The position numbers and the translations under genes are program-made. Of a DNA stretch of 64,000 bases, positions 12,608 through 24,394 are shown one piece after another; the stretch's first letter is position 1, and every line of letters starts with the position of its first letter. The notes beneath the pieces were generated by a model that did no database searches, was not told the origin of the DNA, and was given only the letters and a program-made list of their open reading frames with translations. The stretch covers positions 11,361,001-11,425,000 of the forward strand of contig NC_132972.1 of assembly GCF_047496725.1 (NCBI RefSeq). The letters run 5' to 3'. The stretch is from Anoplolepis gracilipes (lineage: Eukaryota; Arthropoda; Insecta; Hymenoptera; Formicidae).

Positions 12608-13447
12608 CATAACTATAATACTGTATTTACTGAATTGTGTACATATGTATGTATATTTGTATTTTATAAATAATTAATTAACTATAACTTTTAAACATTT
12701 GTCTGCTTTATTTATGCTCACATACTCGTGCACTATGTAATATTTTCGCGAAATATTAATAATAAAATAAATTAATCATGACCACAAATTTAATTGTAAC
12801 AAATTTTATTAGTTTTTTTGACTAATCTTTTAATTAATATTAAGATTTTCTGATTAACTATAATATTCCTTATATTTACGAAAATAGATTACAAAAATTT
12901 TATTCCAACTGTCTCATTATTTTTATTTTTTACTGATACTTTTCTCGTTCTATACATTGTATCAAGAGAGAGATTTTCATTGCACTGTAATATCCTAATA
13001 ATAAAACTGATGTAAATATCTCTTAAATCTACTCAGAAATTCTCACATATAAAGATTAAAATAGCTAATTATACAGACATGAGGAGACAATAATGTTCAA
13101 ACAATCCTATAAATGATCTGGATAAAATATAAACAAACATGTCTAAAATATGTAAAAATATACAATCTATAAAATAGATACTATGTAACAACATTATTTA
13201 ATATTTCAAGATATATCATTAAATCCTCGTTATATTCTTTATCATTAAGTCTCGTTAATTAATTTTTAATGCTTCGATATTTCAGACAGTCTTTTATTTG
13301 GACTATCCGATGTCCATTATTTGATTAATAAATATGACAATACAGGTAATCAAACCTTTTATGTGAATACATATTAAATTTTAAAAATATTAAAAATATT
13401 CAATATTCTATTGAAAAACAAAACATTAATAGTTTAAAGAATAAAAA

Positions 13448-13472
13448 ATATATATATATATATATATATAAC
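13448..13472. repeat. TA microsatellite
   Basis: About 12 TA units. Confidence 0.85.
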
Positions 13473-14199
13473 ATCTAAAATGTTAATAACATGTCAGACG
13501 TATATCTTTGATAAAATTACACCAGTGTTTTTAATATCGATTTAATCTTCATAAAACCAATATATACTCCGTGATATCATGATGGTATAGAATTCAGAAA
13601 TAAAGTTAATTTTTTATAATTATCAAAAATTGTACATAGAAATTCTTTAATATTTCTTATATTTTAAAGTTTTGCTTTTATTATTTCATTGAAAAAAAAC
13701 ACAAAAAATGATAAAAGTAGTTAATGTAAAATGAATATGAACTTTAATAAAATTGACAAATAAAGCAGTCACAGATTCAAGATATTTGAGGTAGCAATTA
13801 GATGTAATAAAATACTAATTAAAACTTTGTTAAATAATTCAACTTTTACGGCAGTTTCGAAATGTGACGATAAAGTGAATCGTCGAGTTACTCATTTTGT
13901 TATTGCAGGTCGGTACTGCAATCAGCGGTTGTAATAAAATCATTATATTAATATTGAGAAAATATTTTAATGAGACCACCGTGCAGCACGGACAATTCAT
14001 TAGTTTCTTAGAAAGTAAAATATTATAACCGTGTCCTAAGCGAGAAACGCATCGTTTAACGGCTCTAACATTAATATTTAAATACATATGAGCATCACCC
14101 GACATGTGACACACATTATTATGTCTCATTATTTACATAAAATCTCAGGAGACTTAAATAGCCTGGTTGTTAAAAAATTCTTGCGCTTTAGATAATTAC

Positions 14200-14268
14200 C
14201 TCAGGTTTGTTAAGTTCGTACCCATTACTATGAGTCCCTGATGAATTTCCATATCCAGAACATGCTTT
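14200..14268 (-). CDS. weak candidate exon
   Basis: The minus-strand frame reads ACSGYGNSSGTHSNGYELNK then PE, and ends at GAG followed by GTAATT, a possible donor. If the donor is not used the frame runs three more codons to TAA. Composition (Gly, Ser, Asn, Tyr) looks protein-like and GC is higher than nearby, but no clear pyrimidine tract precedes it, so the 5' edge given here is arbitrary. Confidence 0.2.
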
Positions 14269-14911
14269 GATTTCGCATTTTTTATATAATCATTATTGGA
14301 TGAGAATGAATCTAGTTTTCTTGTAATCTTTAAAATATAAAAAGAAAATTTGATAAGCAAATTTTAAAAATCTGAAATATAATTAATTTATTTTCTCTCT
14401 TTGTTATAGTCAGAATTTTACTTAAGATAGTATAGCATAAGTTTTTTTTCTTCGAGATAAGAAAGAGAAAGCAAAGTAATTCTAACAGATTCACATATAT
14501 ATAAATAAGAGAATCATTATCGCACACAGTAACTTCGACAGCCAATGATAAAAGATTGATTACTTTAAGAATATTATCTCAGAAAAAAATATTTATACTC
14601 GAAAAGGGATGATAAAATATTCATTAATTCTTTCATTATATACTGCAATATCTGCGATGTCTCTGTTTACATCTGTAATTTGTTTGAATAGATATCAAGA
14701 AGAGTAGTGTTCCTTTTAGCATTTGGTTATACTATTTCATATTTCGTATAAACAATGGATTCTTCTTCAAAAAATATTCTTGTTTTTAACGTGAAATTTT
14801 CTGAAAGCTCATTGAGCTTTACGTATACAGTCGATAAAGTAGGAAAGAAAGCCCAGATCATAATGTGAAACTAATGTCATGTAGAAAAAGCTCATCAGGC
14901 ACCTATCTTAC

Positions 14912-14990
14912 CAACAGAGGCAAGTAACTTGCAAGCTCACAATGTTCGATGTATGTACCACAATACACGCCAAAAACTGATGAAGCTTTG
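14912..14990 (-). CDS. weak candidate 79-base exon
   Basis: On the minus strand an acceptor (AGTTGTTATAG) and a donor (CTGTTG then GTAAGA) enclose 79 bases. After one leading base the only open frame reads KASSVFGVYCGTYIEHCELA followed by SYLPLL. The peptide contains paired cysteines and hydrophobic residues, as in an extracellular or membrane-proximal segment, but no family is recognisable. The pyrimidine tract is short, so the call is tentative. Confidence 0.25.
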
Positions 14991-17957
14991 CTATAACAAC
15001 TTGCGCACTTCCGGCCGATGATAAGTGATAAATTATCATCACGTAAAAGTATAGATCATGAGATGACCTGCATTACAATGATCAATTTATACGAAGAATT
15101 AAGTATTTTTATTGCTATTAAAAAAATTTTTTTTTCTATTAAAAAAATTAGAAACAAATATAATAATTTTTACAAATATTAATTTCTAAAAAAAAATAAA
15201 AAAAAAGTTTATTAATAAATATTTAATTTTAAAACAATCAATACTTGTTTCTGTTTTTTATTGTTTATAAATATTATATCTTTGTGAGTAATTATAAATA
15301 TAAAATATCTATTTTTTTTATATTGCCACGTGAAATAAACAAGAAAGAAAAATAAATGCGAGAATAGTTATTTATATAAATTACAATTTGTTTATTCCAA
15401 AAAAAAATTTTAAATGAATAAAATGCTAAAAAGACGATATATATTACGTTGAAAAATATTATATTATTTCTAGAATATGCAAATAATATATATTTAATAA
15501 ACTAAAGCTGTAAAAAACTTACTTATAGTGTTTCTTTATTATTTAAATTACGATTGCATTTTGTAGAAATTAGAAAGATAATTTAAAAACAATGTTAAAA
15601 ATTTAATTAATAGAATTTCTTTTTCATCTACTATAAAATTCGATTTTTTAAATGATACTATACAAGCAATAAAACAGTTCTTCTTCTAATCATTATGTTT
15701 TAAAACATTTTTTCCTTTAATATTATTTTGTATTTAATATTGTATAAGATATGTGAGCACCTTTATGTGGGAAATATGTTGTGTAAGAAGATAACACGCT
15801 CAATTTATGGTATATCATCCGCGGCATAATCGACAAGGCACCTAATCGAGGTACTTCGCGTAAGTAATGTTATTGAGCAAAGCTTCAGATTTAGAAATGA
15901 TGTAGAGGGGAACAACATTAAACTCGACAGAATAAACACGAAGGGGAAGATATGAATTCAGTTGATGACATTCATAATAACTGATTATTCTATCTCGGAA
16001 TTGTGTAACTCGCGAAATATTACTTTGGATTATTTTGAGCAAATACCGCACATTGTTAAACACATTTGTTGCATAAAACTTTAACTTCTTTTTCATGTGT
16101 GTATAAATATAAAGTTAAATTACTATATTTGCACGTATGTCATTGTAGTTATACTTATTTTTATAAATAATACTATTTATTTAATTAATTTAATTAAAAA
16201 AATAGTGTAGTTATATTTTAATATTTTTAAAAAATATTCCCTCAGATATACCTATTTAAGGATATCATGTTATTTCTGCATAAAAATCGCACCAAAATAT
16301 ACCTAACGCTATATCTTTAATGCAATTATCTTGTAGCTGGATTGACCTCAATACCATGAAAGAATAATGATAAGGATAGGAGTGCATCTGAGCGTTGAAC
16401 GCTAAACGTGATTCTAGTTTCGAAAGCTTGAACCGAAACTGAATGGCAATCCGTGATAACAATGTCAAAGAAGATAAAAGGATAGTAATGAAGGAAAAAT
16501 GATGGTGGACCTCTGACATTTCTGTTGCAAATAGTGTCAAACTGACTGCTTACCACGCAAAGTTGCTCTCAAATTTTCGAGATATAATTTTTTTAATAGA
16601 AAGCTCTCTTCCTACAATTTTTATTCTACACACCAAACAAGATATTTTTCAAGATAAGTTGGTATTTTTTTAGATCACTAAGACATATTTTTATAGAAAA
16701 AAGACATAATTGGAGTAAAAGTAGCTGCTCATCAAATGCGATAATTCATAAAATAATATTACTTATATATATATTCAGTTTCTTTAAAAGATTTTTAGGC
16801 CATTAAAAAAATATTACATATGTGTGAATATCGCACGTTTTTGTTAGTTTTAATAACTCATCTCCTAAATTAATTTTTCTTAAAACTTTATATATTTTAA
16901 AATTTTTTATTCAATCGGTTTACTTTATCAGCAATATCATATAAATACTGATATTTGTTCTATAAATACATATATGATTTTAATGCTATTTCTATGCATA
17001 TTTATATTGCATCATTTACAAATTGTATGCGGTAGATCGCATGATATTAACGAAAAACTTGTACCGTAGTGCTTATTCTCTGCAATTGCAAAATTTTGTG
17101 CAACACTTCATAATACGCAATTTATGTAAAACTTCATAAATAAATATATAAAAAAATGTATGTTTATATTATACACTCGCACAGCGCTTTACAAATTAAT
17201 TAATTAATTAAACTCTTACGTTTAAAGAGAATTAATTTTTGTAAACAAATATTTTACATTCAAAGAATTAAAACAGAATTTTAAATAAAATTGAAGATTT
17301 AGTTTAGTAAATTTTAATTTTATTTTAAAATGAAAATATTTTAATAGCAATCGTAATAACAGGAAAAAGAACTAAATTTTATTCATATCTTCATTATAGT
17401 AACTTAATTCAAGAAAATAAACAGTTAATAATATTATTTATAGTTTTCTTTTTATATTAAAAAAGAAATATTTAGATTATGAATTAATAAGAAAAATCTT
17501 TTAATCCATAAATGACTCATTAAGTAGATTCAAATTACGTAATCAAACTCTAAATTATTCGCATAATATAAAAAGCTTATTGTTAATTTTTGACAATCTT
17601 TTTTTACATTAAAGAATCCTCAATTAAGTTGATTCCAAATAATTAAGGATTATTCATATACTCTATTATATTTTTTTATATTTAAATGATCATTCAAATA
17701 AAGGAACAAGTGACTTTTTTCTTTAGTTCTCTACAAACATGCTGGTAATTTATGTCTAGCAAGAAAGAAATTATTTTTAATGATATTCAATCATATTCAA
17801 TATTCTTTACAATATGTTTACTCATTGTCAGTAATTGCTATTATATTATACTACATAGCATTGATTTGAGAAATTTGACACAATTGAATTTAATTCTTTA
17901 GTTTTATTCTTTAGTTAGTAAATAATCAATAATGATAATATTGATTTAATTACTTAC
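14991..17957. other. AT-rich non-coding stretch with several unconvincing frames
   Basis: Open frames on the minus strand at 15842-16096 and 16265-16556 lie in patches slightly richer in GC, but they lack clear splice or start context. A plus-strand donor, TTCGC then GTAAGT, is present at 15859/15860 but no good acceptor was found for it. Confidence 0.4.
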
Positions 17958-17999
17958 GTCCGCAGAATTAAAATAGCAAGAATATGGAGCCGCACTTAC
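17958..17999 (-). promoter_or_regulatory. recursive-splice-like site or 42-base microexon
   Basis: On the minus strand TTTTCTTGTTTCAG directly abuts GTAAGT. This acceptor-donor juxtaposition is the known ratchet-point motif of recursive splicing in long fly introns. Forty-two bases further on there is a second donor, GAC then GTAAGT. If the acceptor is used with that second donor, a 42-base in-frame microexon results, reading VSAAPYSCYFNSAD. Both donors are consensus. The sequence shows the motif; use in splicing is inferred. It supports a long minus-strand intron here. Confidence 0.45.
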
Positions 18000-18155
18000 C
18001 TGAAACAAGAAAATTTAATTATCTTAATTTGATTGTTTTATATACATAAAAAAAATTGAATAGAAAAGAGGATAAAGAGAAAAAAAGAAGTTTCTTTCTT
18101 TTCTTAATCTCTTTTATAATTTTTGATAAATTTTGTAGCTTTTTTAATAAAGATA

Positions 18156-18357
18156 GAGACCTTTAGATAAGAGTCTGGACACAGTTGAAAAATTTTGACA
18201 AATAATGGAGGCTACCTTAAAGAACAATGCACTCTATATATAGAAATATATTAATTAGAGACACGTAATATGGTGCTACATGACATAGTTCCACCATTAT
18301 TTGTTAATATCAATCAACCTATAGCCAATCATGACTAGACTCTTACTTGCAGGTCTC
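18156..18357. mobile_element. 202-bp MITE flanked by TA
   Basis: The terminal inverted repeats are GAGACCTTTAGATAAGAGTC and, reversed from the right end, GAGACCTGCAAGTAAGAGTC. An inner pair (ACAAATAATGG and its complement CCATTATTTGT) is also inverted. TA flanks both sides (18154-18155 and 18358-18359). There is no coding capacity. Confidence 0.7.
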
Positions 18358-18438
18358 TAGATAAAGGTAACAATAAAAATATATAGTCACCTTGATTGGT
18401 CTATCAAACACTCACGGAAAAAATTGCTATGGTTGCTA

Positions 18439-18536
18439 CAACATTCTCTACAATTGGAAAAGAAATGTATGTAATATCAATATAAGTTGAACTTACATGC
18501 TTTCTTTTCCAGTAATAGAGAATGTTACGGATCTTA
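18439..18536. repeat. 98-bp imperfect hairpin
   Basis: The left arm CAACATTCTCTACAATTGG continues as AAAAGAAATGTATGTAA. It pairs with the reverse complement of TTACATGCTTTCTTTTCC then AGTAATAGAGAATGTTA. The loop is about 18 bases. The arms run for about 37 pairs with a few mismatches, which is compatible with a small MITE or a small-RNA precursor. Confidence 0.6.
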
Positions 18537-19061
18537 AAATAACGTAAAGAAATGAAAGTCTGTAAATAATATAACATAAACAATTTTCTCTTTCAAAATT
18601 GAAAGAAATTGGAAAAAATTTCATGAATAATAAGTATTTTAATTTTGAAAAAAATACCATCAGTTTTACAAAATTTTTTATTTTACTTAATAAAATATAA
18701 TAACGATAAAGTTATGCAAATTGTATTGAAGACAAAACAATATCTTATCCATTCTCAAATTTACCAATGTAAAGTTGCATAAAACTAAATGCATAATAAA
18801 TTTTTTCTTATGAATGGCATCCTTGATATTTTTTATTCTTAATTTGCTGTTTCGCGCAATTGCCATTCTTGGTTATTTAGAAATAAATTACTAGAAATTT
18901 GCATAATCGTAGAATGTAGAGATAAGAAAGGATGTAGAAGTCGGAAATACTTGGGGGTGCTTGAGAAAAAATCTCATTTCACTCTAATAACGAAAGCACT
19001 CTAAGAATTCTGCCGTTGCCTGAAAATACAATGTAATCTGCTCTTTCCACGATTAAGAAGA

Positions 19062-19152
19062 AACCTTTTGCTATTCCACTCTTGTTTTATTTTTAGAATA
19101 CTTATCGAGTGATCTCAATATTCTAAAAACAGAAGAGTGTCATTATAAAAGA
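19062..19152. repeat. 91-bp imperfect hairpin
   Basis: CACTCTTGTTTTATTTTTAG on the left pairs with the reverse complement of CTAAAAACAGAAGAGTG on the right, and pairing extends outward (CCTTTTGCTATT against ATAAAAG) with mismatches. The central loop is about 18 bases. Confidence 0.55.
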
Positions 19153-19988
19153 TTAAGAATACGTAGTCGCTTTGTGATGTCTCTTTATAAAAAATATATT
19201 AATAATATATTGTTTTTGTAATATTGTAATAATTTAGATTTTTGCAAATCTTGATTTATATAAATGAAAAACATTCTAATTTTAGCATAGTATTGCCATA
19301 ATTTCAATGTAATATTAAAAGATGCTTTTAAATCTGTTTTTAATGGATATTTGATGTCGTGCGTATGTTCATTTATGACATTCGTGAATACAAAAGTAGA
19401 ATTCGATGTTGTACATATCTATATTATACTATACTTTCTCCCTACCATGATATTCTGAATTATCACGTTTGGAATTTATGTCAATTATTTCACATACATT
19501 ATATTATATATGTTCTTAGCCTTGGCATTTCCTGTTGTTTATGGCTTGGATTTATAATTGCTTTATAATTCACATTTTCAGAGTAATTGTGTAATTTGTA
19601 ATATTTGTAGTTGCATAACAATTATAAATAATACAAGCGTTTATTAACAAATAGTGTGTTTTCTAATCGTTATATAAATGTCTAAGAAATCCAAATTTAG
19701 GAGATTTAGCACATGGCTTTAATCTATTATATATTTGCCTTTTATTATTTTAAATTATATATTCATTAGTAAAATATATATTATAATAAAAACAAGTAAA
19801 ATGACCATGATAAAAATCACCATCATTTAAGTTGAAAAAACTTGTGCAAACTTTATAAAAAATTCAGTAAAGAGAAGTAAAGAATTTAAGATATATCCGT
19901 CATTTTCTTTGGCTACAGCAGAGCTGTGTCTTCAATTTCAATATTTCTAGAAAATAATAAATATCTCATTATATGTATAAGTAACGAA
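19153..19988. other. AT-rich non-coding stretch
   Basis: A 69-codon frame at 19359-19568 is open but tyrosine- and isoleucine-rich, as expected from TA-rich DNA. I see no supportable feature. Confidence 0.45.
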
Positions 19989-20675
19989 GTGAGACGCTGA
20001 TTATATTTTGATAGTTCTATCGACTTTAAATGAAATTTTGTATTATTGTGCAATCACTTTTAATTTTTAGCGAGAATTTTATGTGTAAAAATTATTAGAA
20101 AATTTATTAAATAAATCAGGCCGCTCGAGACAAACGTACAAATATCGAGATGAAAAACGGGATCATATTTTGATAGTTTTATCAACTTTAATGAGATTAC
20201 GTGTTATTTTGCAATCACTTTTAATTTTCAGAGAGAGAATTCTATGCATATATAAAAATTATTTATTTAAATTTTTATATTATTAAAATATTTATTAAAC
20301 AAATTAGATCACCCGAGATGTCGGACGTATAGAAATACGATTTTTTATTTAAAGTCGATAGAACTATCGAAATACGCCTAGTGTTCACCTCGATGCTTAC
20401 ACATAAATCTTGAATGGTCTTGTTTCAAAAATATTTTAACAATTTTTATGCGTAGAACTGTGACAGAACTATTGTAAAACTCTCAAGCGCTTAAAATTTA
20501 ACAAAAAATGCTTAAAAAATCGTAGAATAAGATGAACGATAACGCAGCGTAAATTTGGCGTCTCAGTCCCGAGCCATTTGTTTTATTTAATAACTAGGTA
20601 AAATTATTTATTTAATCTATCTAGAACTATTAAATTTAATATTAATAATTAATTAATAAGAGTTTTCACAAAATG
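19989..20675. mobile_element. fold-back element copy 1, with internal repeat units
   Basis: Two direct units of about 162 bp begin with GTGAGACG or equivalent and contain TATTTTGATAGTTCTATCGA (20002 and 20164). Each also contains a TTTGCAATCACTTTTAATTTT-like block (one base over the limit when joined, so described by its TTGTGCAATCACTTT core), an AAAAATTATTAGAATATTTA-like block and a GCCCGAGACGTCGGACGTA-like block. A third unit follows in inverted orientation (AAAGTCGATAGAACTATCGA at about 20351). The right part (AACGCAGCGTAAATTTGGCG then TCTCAG) matches the terminal arm of the element at 33205-34240. There is no long frame. Confidence 0.65.
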
Positions 20676-21167
20676 AAATCCAGCTTCATACACCCAAATG
20701 GAATTGCGTGAAATATGCTATGCGATCATCGCGACAAAAAAAAATTAATTCCACGAAAACGTAGTAAATTACCTTATTATTAAAAACCTGATGTAATCGC
20801 AATTTTTATCCTAATCCTTTGTCAATGTATTTTCAAAAACACTCACAAAACACTTGCACTAAATGACCATGAGTACACTAATTAATCATTTATGACGATC
20901 ACGCGATATTTTACACGGCACTCTCAATAATAATCGCACTCCTCGGCCCGAACTTTGTTTTATTTACGACGTAGAATAATGCGAAAAAAATATTAGTGTT
21001 CGTCACGCGAGCATCAAATCAGCAAATATATAACTAAATATTTTCGGATATTACATTATAGAGATACGTCGCGATATTTTCTCGCTTGATTGTCGCCACA
21101 TGCATAATAAAATTACACGTACAACGCGTAATATATAATACATGATACAAAAACTCGGTGCTCTCTT
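20676..21167. other. moderately AT-rich spacer
   Basis: CpG content rises gradually towards the repeat block at 21168. No coding frame or repeat was recognised. Confidence 0.4.
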
Positions 21168-22070
21168 TTGCGCGGATTAATAAATAATATACTAAAACGA
21201 TTGTCTGTCTATCAACTCGGCATTCCCGATACTCGTTCGAAATCCGTCATTTGCAACGTGATAAATTATCTCAATTATGTCGTTTACGAATATCGAAAGA
21301 TATTAATCACGATCGCGGAGACTAATAATAATACAGAGATAATCGCCCGTTATTATATTCGGCACTCTCGACGATACAAGAATCGAGAAAATCAGAGGAT
21401 CAACATCGCTCCGATTAAATAATCTCGGTGACACTGTAGCACAGCAGCTATTTCCCTCCATAGGCTGTCTCAGTCGATTTCTGTGCGATATTCACGGTAA
21501 CACGACTTGCCGCATGCATCGCCAGAAGTCGTCCCTCAGATGCCGTCCCTCGTAGCGCCGCGACACGGCAGTTACCCCCTCTATAGGCTGTCTTGGTTGG
21601 TACGCGCATTAACCCGTCGACCGATTTCGAATCACCCGCGATCCGCAACGTTTTCTTCCTTATACGTTTCACGCTATGGGACCCGCACTCAATGCACCAT
21701 GTAGTTCGATAAATCAATATGCTCTTGCATATGGATTAATAAATAATATGCTGAAACGATCGTCCTACTCTCAGTACTCCAGACACTCGTTCGTCTTTCA
21801 AAACTCCGGCAGTCTCGGCGATCGAAATCCGCCATTTGCGATAAATTATCTCGGAGTCGTCTATCGACAGACTTAAGTAAATCGTGATCGCGGAGACTGA
21901 ATAAACGTACTGAGATAATCGCCCGTTATTCGATTCGGCACTGCCGATACTTGTTCACCCGCGAAATTCTCCCTTCCGACCGATTTAAGACGCGCGAAAC
22001 AGAGGATCAACATCCCCCGGCAGTGATCCCTCTGATACTGACCTCCCCTCTACGGGATTGAACTTGATAT
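21168..22070. repeat. two diverged direct copies of a GC-richer repeat
   Basis: GGATTAATAAATAATAT at about 21174 recurs at about 21731. Each copy then carries, in the same order, an ACTCGTTCG block, GATAAATTATCTC, GATCGCGGAGACT, GAGATAATCGCCCGTTAT and CAGAGGATCAACATC. The period is about 555 bp and the copies are clearly diverged. Within the first copy a shorter motif (CCTCCATAGGCTGTCTCAG, then CCTCTATAGGCTGTCTTGG) is repeated at about 21456 and 21577, and a related CCCCTCTACGGG is near 22045. The several frames open here (21168-21422, 21448-21717, 21676-21876) follow the repeat and do not look like genes. It is probably a fragment of a transposon or degenerate satellite. Confidence 0.6.
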
Positions 22071-22083
22071 TACTGCGCGTATT

Positions 22084-22208
22084 AAGCCTCGTCTACGGTA
22101 AGTCGATGACATAGAAGCCCCAACCAATCGCGATTGAATTTAGAAAGGAATAATCGAATGTAATTGGTTAAACTTCTTAGGACCATCGACTTATTGTAGA
22201 CAAGGCTT
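22084..22208. mobile_element. 125-bp palindromic MITE
   Basis: AAGCCTCGTCTACGGTAAGT then CGATG on the left is mirrored by CATCGACTTATTGTAGACAA then GGCTT on the right. Inner AACCAAT/ATTGGTT and GATTGAA/ATCGAAT-type pairs follow. There is no coding capacity. Confidence 0.7.
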
Positions 22209-23839
22209 TGCGTAATTCGACGACTGTACGTGCAAATGTTCGTCGACAAATTCCGAAAATCGGCTCCGATGTTTTTTTCCCGGAATACGCTTTGCGCTGT
22301 ACATACATGTTACATTACTGCTCCGTATTCCTTGCTCCGTGACGAAATAATATGATAAAAATTTCTACATGGAGAAGATATTAAAGTAAAAATTAGAATA
22401 ATTATAGAATAATTATTGTGGAATATACTAATTGTACATATATATGTATATAACGTAAGAAAAAAGGTAAGAAAAAGAGAAGGAGATTTAATAGAAAATT
22501 GATGTTATACTATTTTCATCATTTTCTTATTGTTATATAAAAATATTATTTTATGCGATAAAAAGTATATCAGTATTTTTTCAAAAAGTTACTATCATTA
22601 TATTATAAAATTTAGCTGTTCTTATTTTTTTATGTGTACATAAATATTAACAAATGCCACGATTTATCGACTAAATTTTGTTACAGGTTTATACACGTTT
22701 ACGTTAATAATATATACATATATACATTGTGTGGCACAAAAGTGCACTCATGGTTTTATTTCTACGTGCCATAACAATCGGTTTTCGATGAAATTACCGT
22801 ACTTGCATGTTGCCGACAACGATGGTCGATAATCGAAAGCTCTTTTTTTGCATAGTCGTTTATAGTGTCTTCACGAGACAAAGCAGTTTAACGCTTGCTC
22901 AATGAAAAAAGTTAATAATGGTATTATTAAACCCTCATAACACTTTTAACACTTTTATTTAAAAAAATAGTCGAGCTATTCGCCCATTTTATTCATATAA
23001 AAACTTACATATATTAATAAAGGATCATGGTTTTTTCATTAAGAAAAAAATGCGAAGTTAAAAGCAAATTCTTGTAAAGAAAAAATTTTAAAAAACGCAC
23101 AGTACTAGTATAATATCTTTTTTGTAAATAAACGTTGTAATATTTTTTACACAGTCTAATCTATTTGCTGATTAATTAAAGAATTTCGTAAAACAAAGCA
23201 AATATATATCAAAAATACAAAAATTTCTATAGTAAATTGATCATCAAGCTCGAATATATCTAATATCGAAATGAAAGCTGCGAAATAAAACAAATTTTTC
23301 ATTAAAAAATAATGAAGCACTGTATTTATAATCATCCAATTCAATAGAAATTTTCCTACAATGACATAAATTTAATCCTTCCTGCGACGAGAAATCAAAT
23401 ATAAAAATTAATTCCAGTTTCCGCGATGAGCAATTTCATCTTGTTGTTGCCTGATGGAAAATTAATTTCAATTCAGTGAGTAAATCTCATAAAGAGAATT
23501 ATGGAATACAAAAATTTGCGAAAAAAAAGGTTAAATAATGTCATTAAAATCGTCATCCAAACTTTTCTCTCTGTAAAAATAATAACAAAATAAAATATAA
23601 AGAGAATATTATTCTCTGTAAAATATAGAACAGTAAGTCTTAGTTATAAAAGATCAATCAAATAGAGAGAAACTTATAACACTTATTTCTAAATTCCAGA
23701 ATAATATTTATAGATTTTTATACTTTCATCGCGGTTGTAAATATAAATTACAATTGTCCTTCATTAAAGCAGATGACCTAATAAAATATATATCACCAGT
23801 TTACGAGATCGAATGCAGTCGTGACAATGAAAATCGAAT
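22209..23839. other. AT-rich non-coding stretch
   Basis: No supportable exon. The open frame at 23156-23344 is isoleucine- and phenylalanine-rich and typical of random AT-rich sequence. Confidence 0.45.
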
Positions 23840-24394
23840 CTATACCCCGGAGAGACGTCGGTCAACCAACCTTTCGTCCAACCTGAAGGACGATCTGGAC
23901 AGGTCGCTCCATGCGCTCATGCTCCGACTGCGTCTCCTGCAGGACTGCTGCGGCGTAAGCAGTCTGCAGCTGCTCCTTCGCCTGGTGGACGTCAGATTCT
24001 CTGCTTGAAAATATACCCTGGGCGCCTTCTGTTGAGAAGACGCGTTCGGCGGTGTCGAGATCGGCGTAACCGCCGTCGAGGTGTGCAGCTCCGGTAAGGC
24101 CTCGTAGTCCCATGCTCTGGCGCCCATATCAAGCAGGGGCACCGACGAGGCGGAGTTGGAGCCGTGAAGCGAATGGCCCCGCGGATGGTTCCGCGAATGG
24201 CCCCGCGGATCCCGAGGCTTGCGGTGATGAAACAGGGCGAGGAGCTTGCGACACACCGAATCGTTCTGTCTCTCCCTCTCTCGTTTCTTTGCTGCCGGTA
24301 GCTTCACTTTGAAGCTATCGCGGGACGTGCGATCGCTACCGGCAATGTACGGCCACATCGTCCCTTCGACCACATCACCGTCAATTTTCTTCGA
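23840..24394 (-). CDS. GC-rich coding block, Ser/Arg-rich protein segment
   Basis: A 184-codon minus-strand frame coincides with the GC-rich patch and is the longest well-composed frame in the window. It opens after a TGA at 24395-24397 and ends at TAG (23840-23842). There is no ATG near its 5' end, so it is probably an internal or terminal exon. The acceptor could be CGAAG at about 24390, but its pyrimidine tract is poor. In order it has a basic stretch (KLPAAKKRERERQNDS), then KLLALFHHRKPRDPRG, a duplicated PRGHS motif (two copies of CCGCGGGGCCATTCGC), an acidic-aromatic stretch (MGARAWDYEALPELHTS), a Thr/Pro/Ser linker, and two basic phosphorylation-like motifs (RRRSS and RRRSRSMS) before ARG-rich SFRLDERLVDRRL. 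This looks like an unstructured cytoplasmic regulatory segment. I do not recognise the protein. Two shorter overlapping frames are shadows. Confidence 0.5.
   Translation of the reverse strand, partial: SKKIDGDVVEGTMWPYIAGSDRTSRDSFKVKLPAAKKRERERQNDSVCRKLLALFHHRKPRDPRGHSRNHPRGHSLHGSNSASSVPLLDMGARAWDYEALPELHTSTAVTPISTPPNASSQQKAPRVYFQAENLTSTRRRSSCRLLTPQQSCRRRSRSMSAWSDLSRSSFRLDERLVDRRLSGV

Larger units (their letters stand above)
11837..14199. other. AT-rich non-coding stretch
   Basis: This holds a mixed TACA/TA microsatellite at 12533-12603 and a TA run at 13448-13472. A minus-strand open frame at 13839-14129 has no flanking signals and is not supported. Confidence 0.5.

Noticed and set aside
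12435..12677. 80-codon frame
   Set aside because: Made of the TACA/TA microsatellite (repeated Thr-Tyr-Ile-His).
15792..15859. Plus-strand exon ending at TTCGC then GTAAGT
   Set aside because: Donor is strong, but there is no pyrimidine tract or clear acceptor, and the frame is short.
22097..22102. GTAAGT as a donor
   Set aside because: It is part of the arm of the MITE at 22084-22208.
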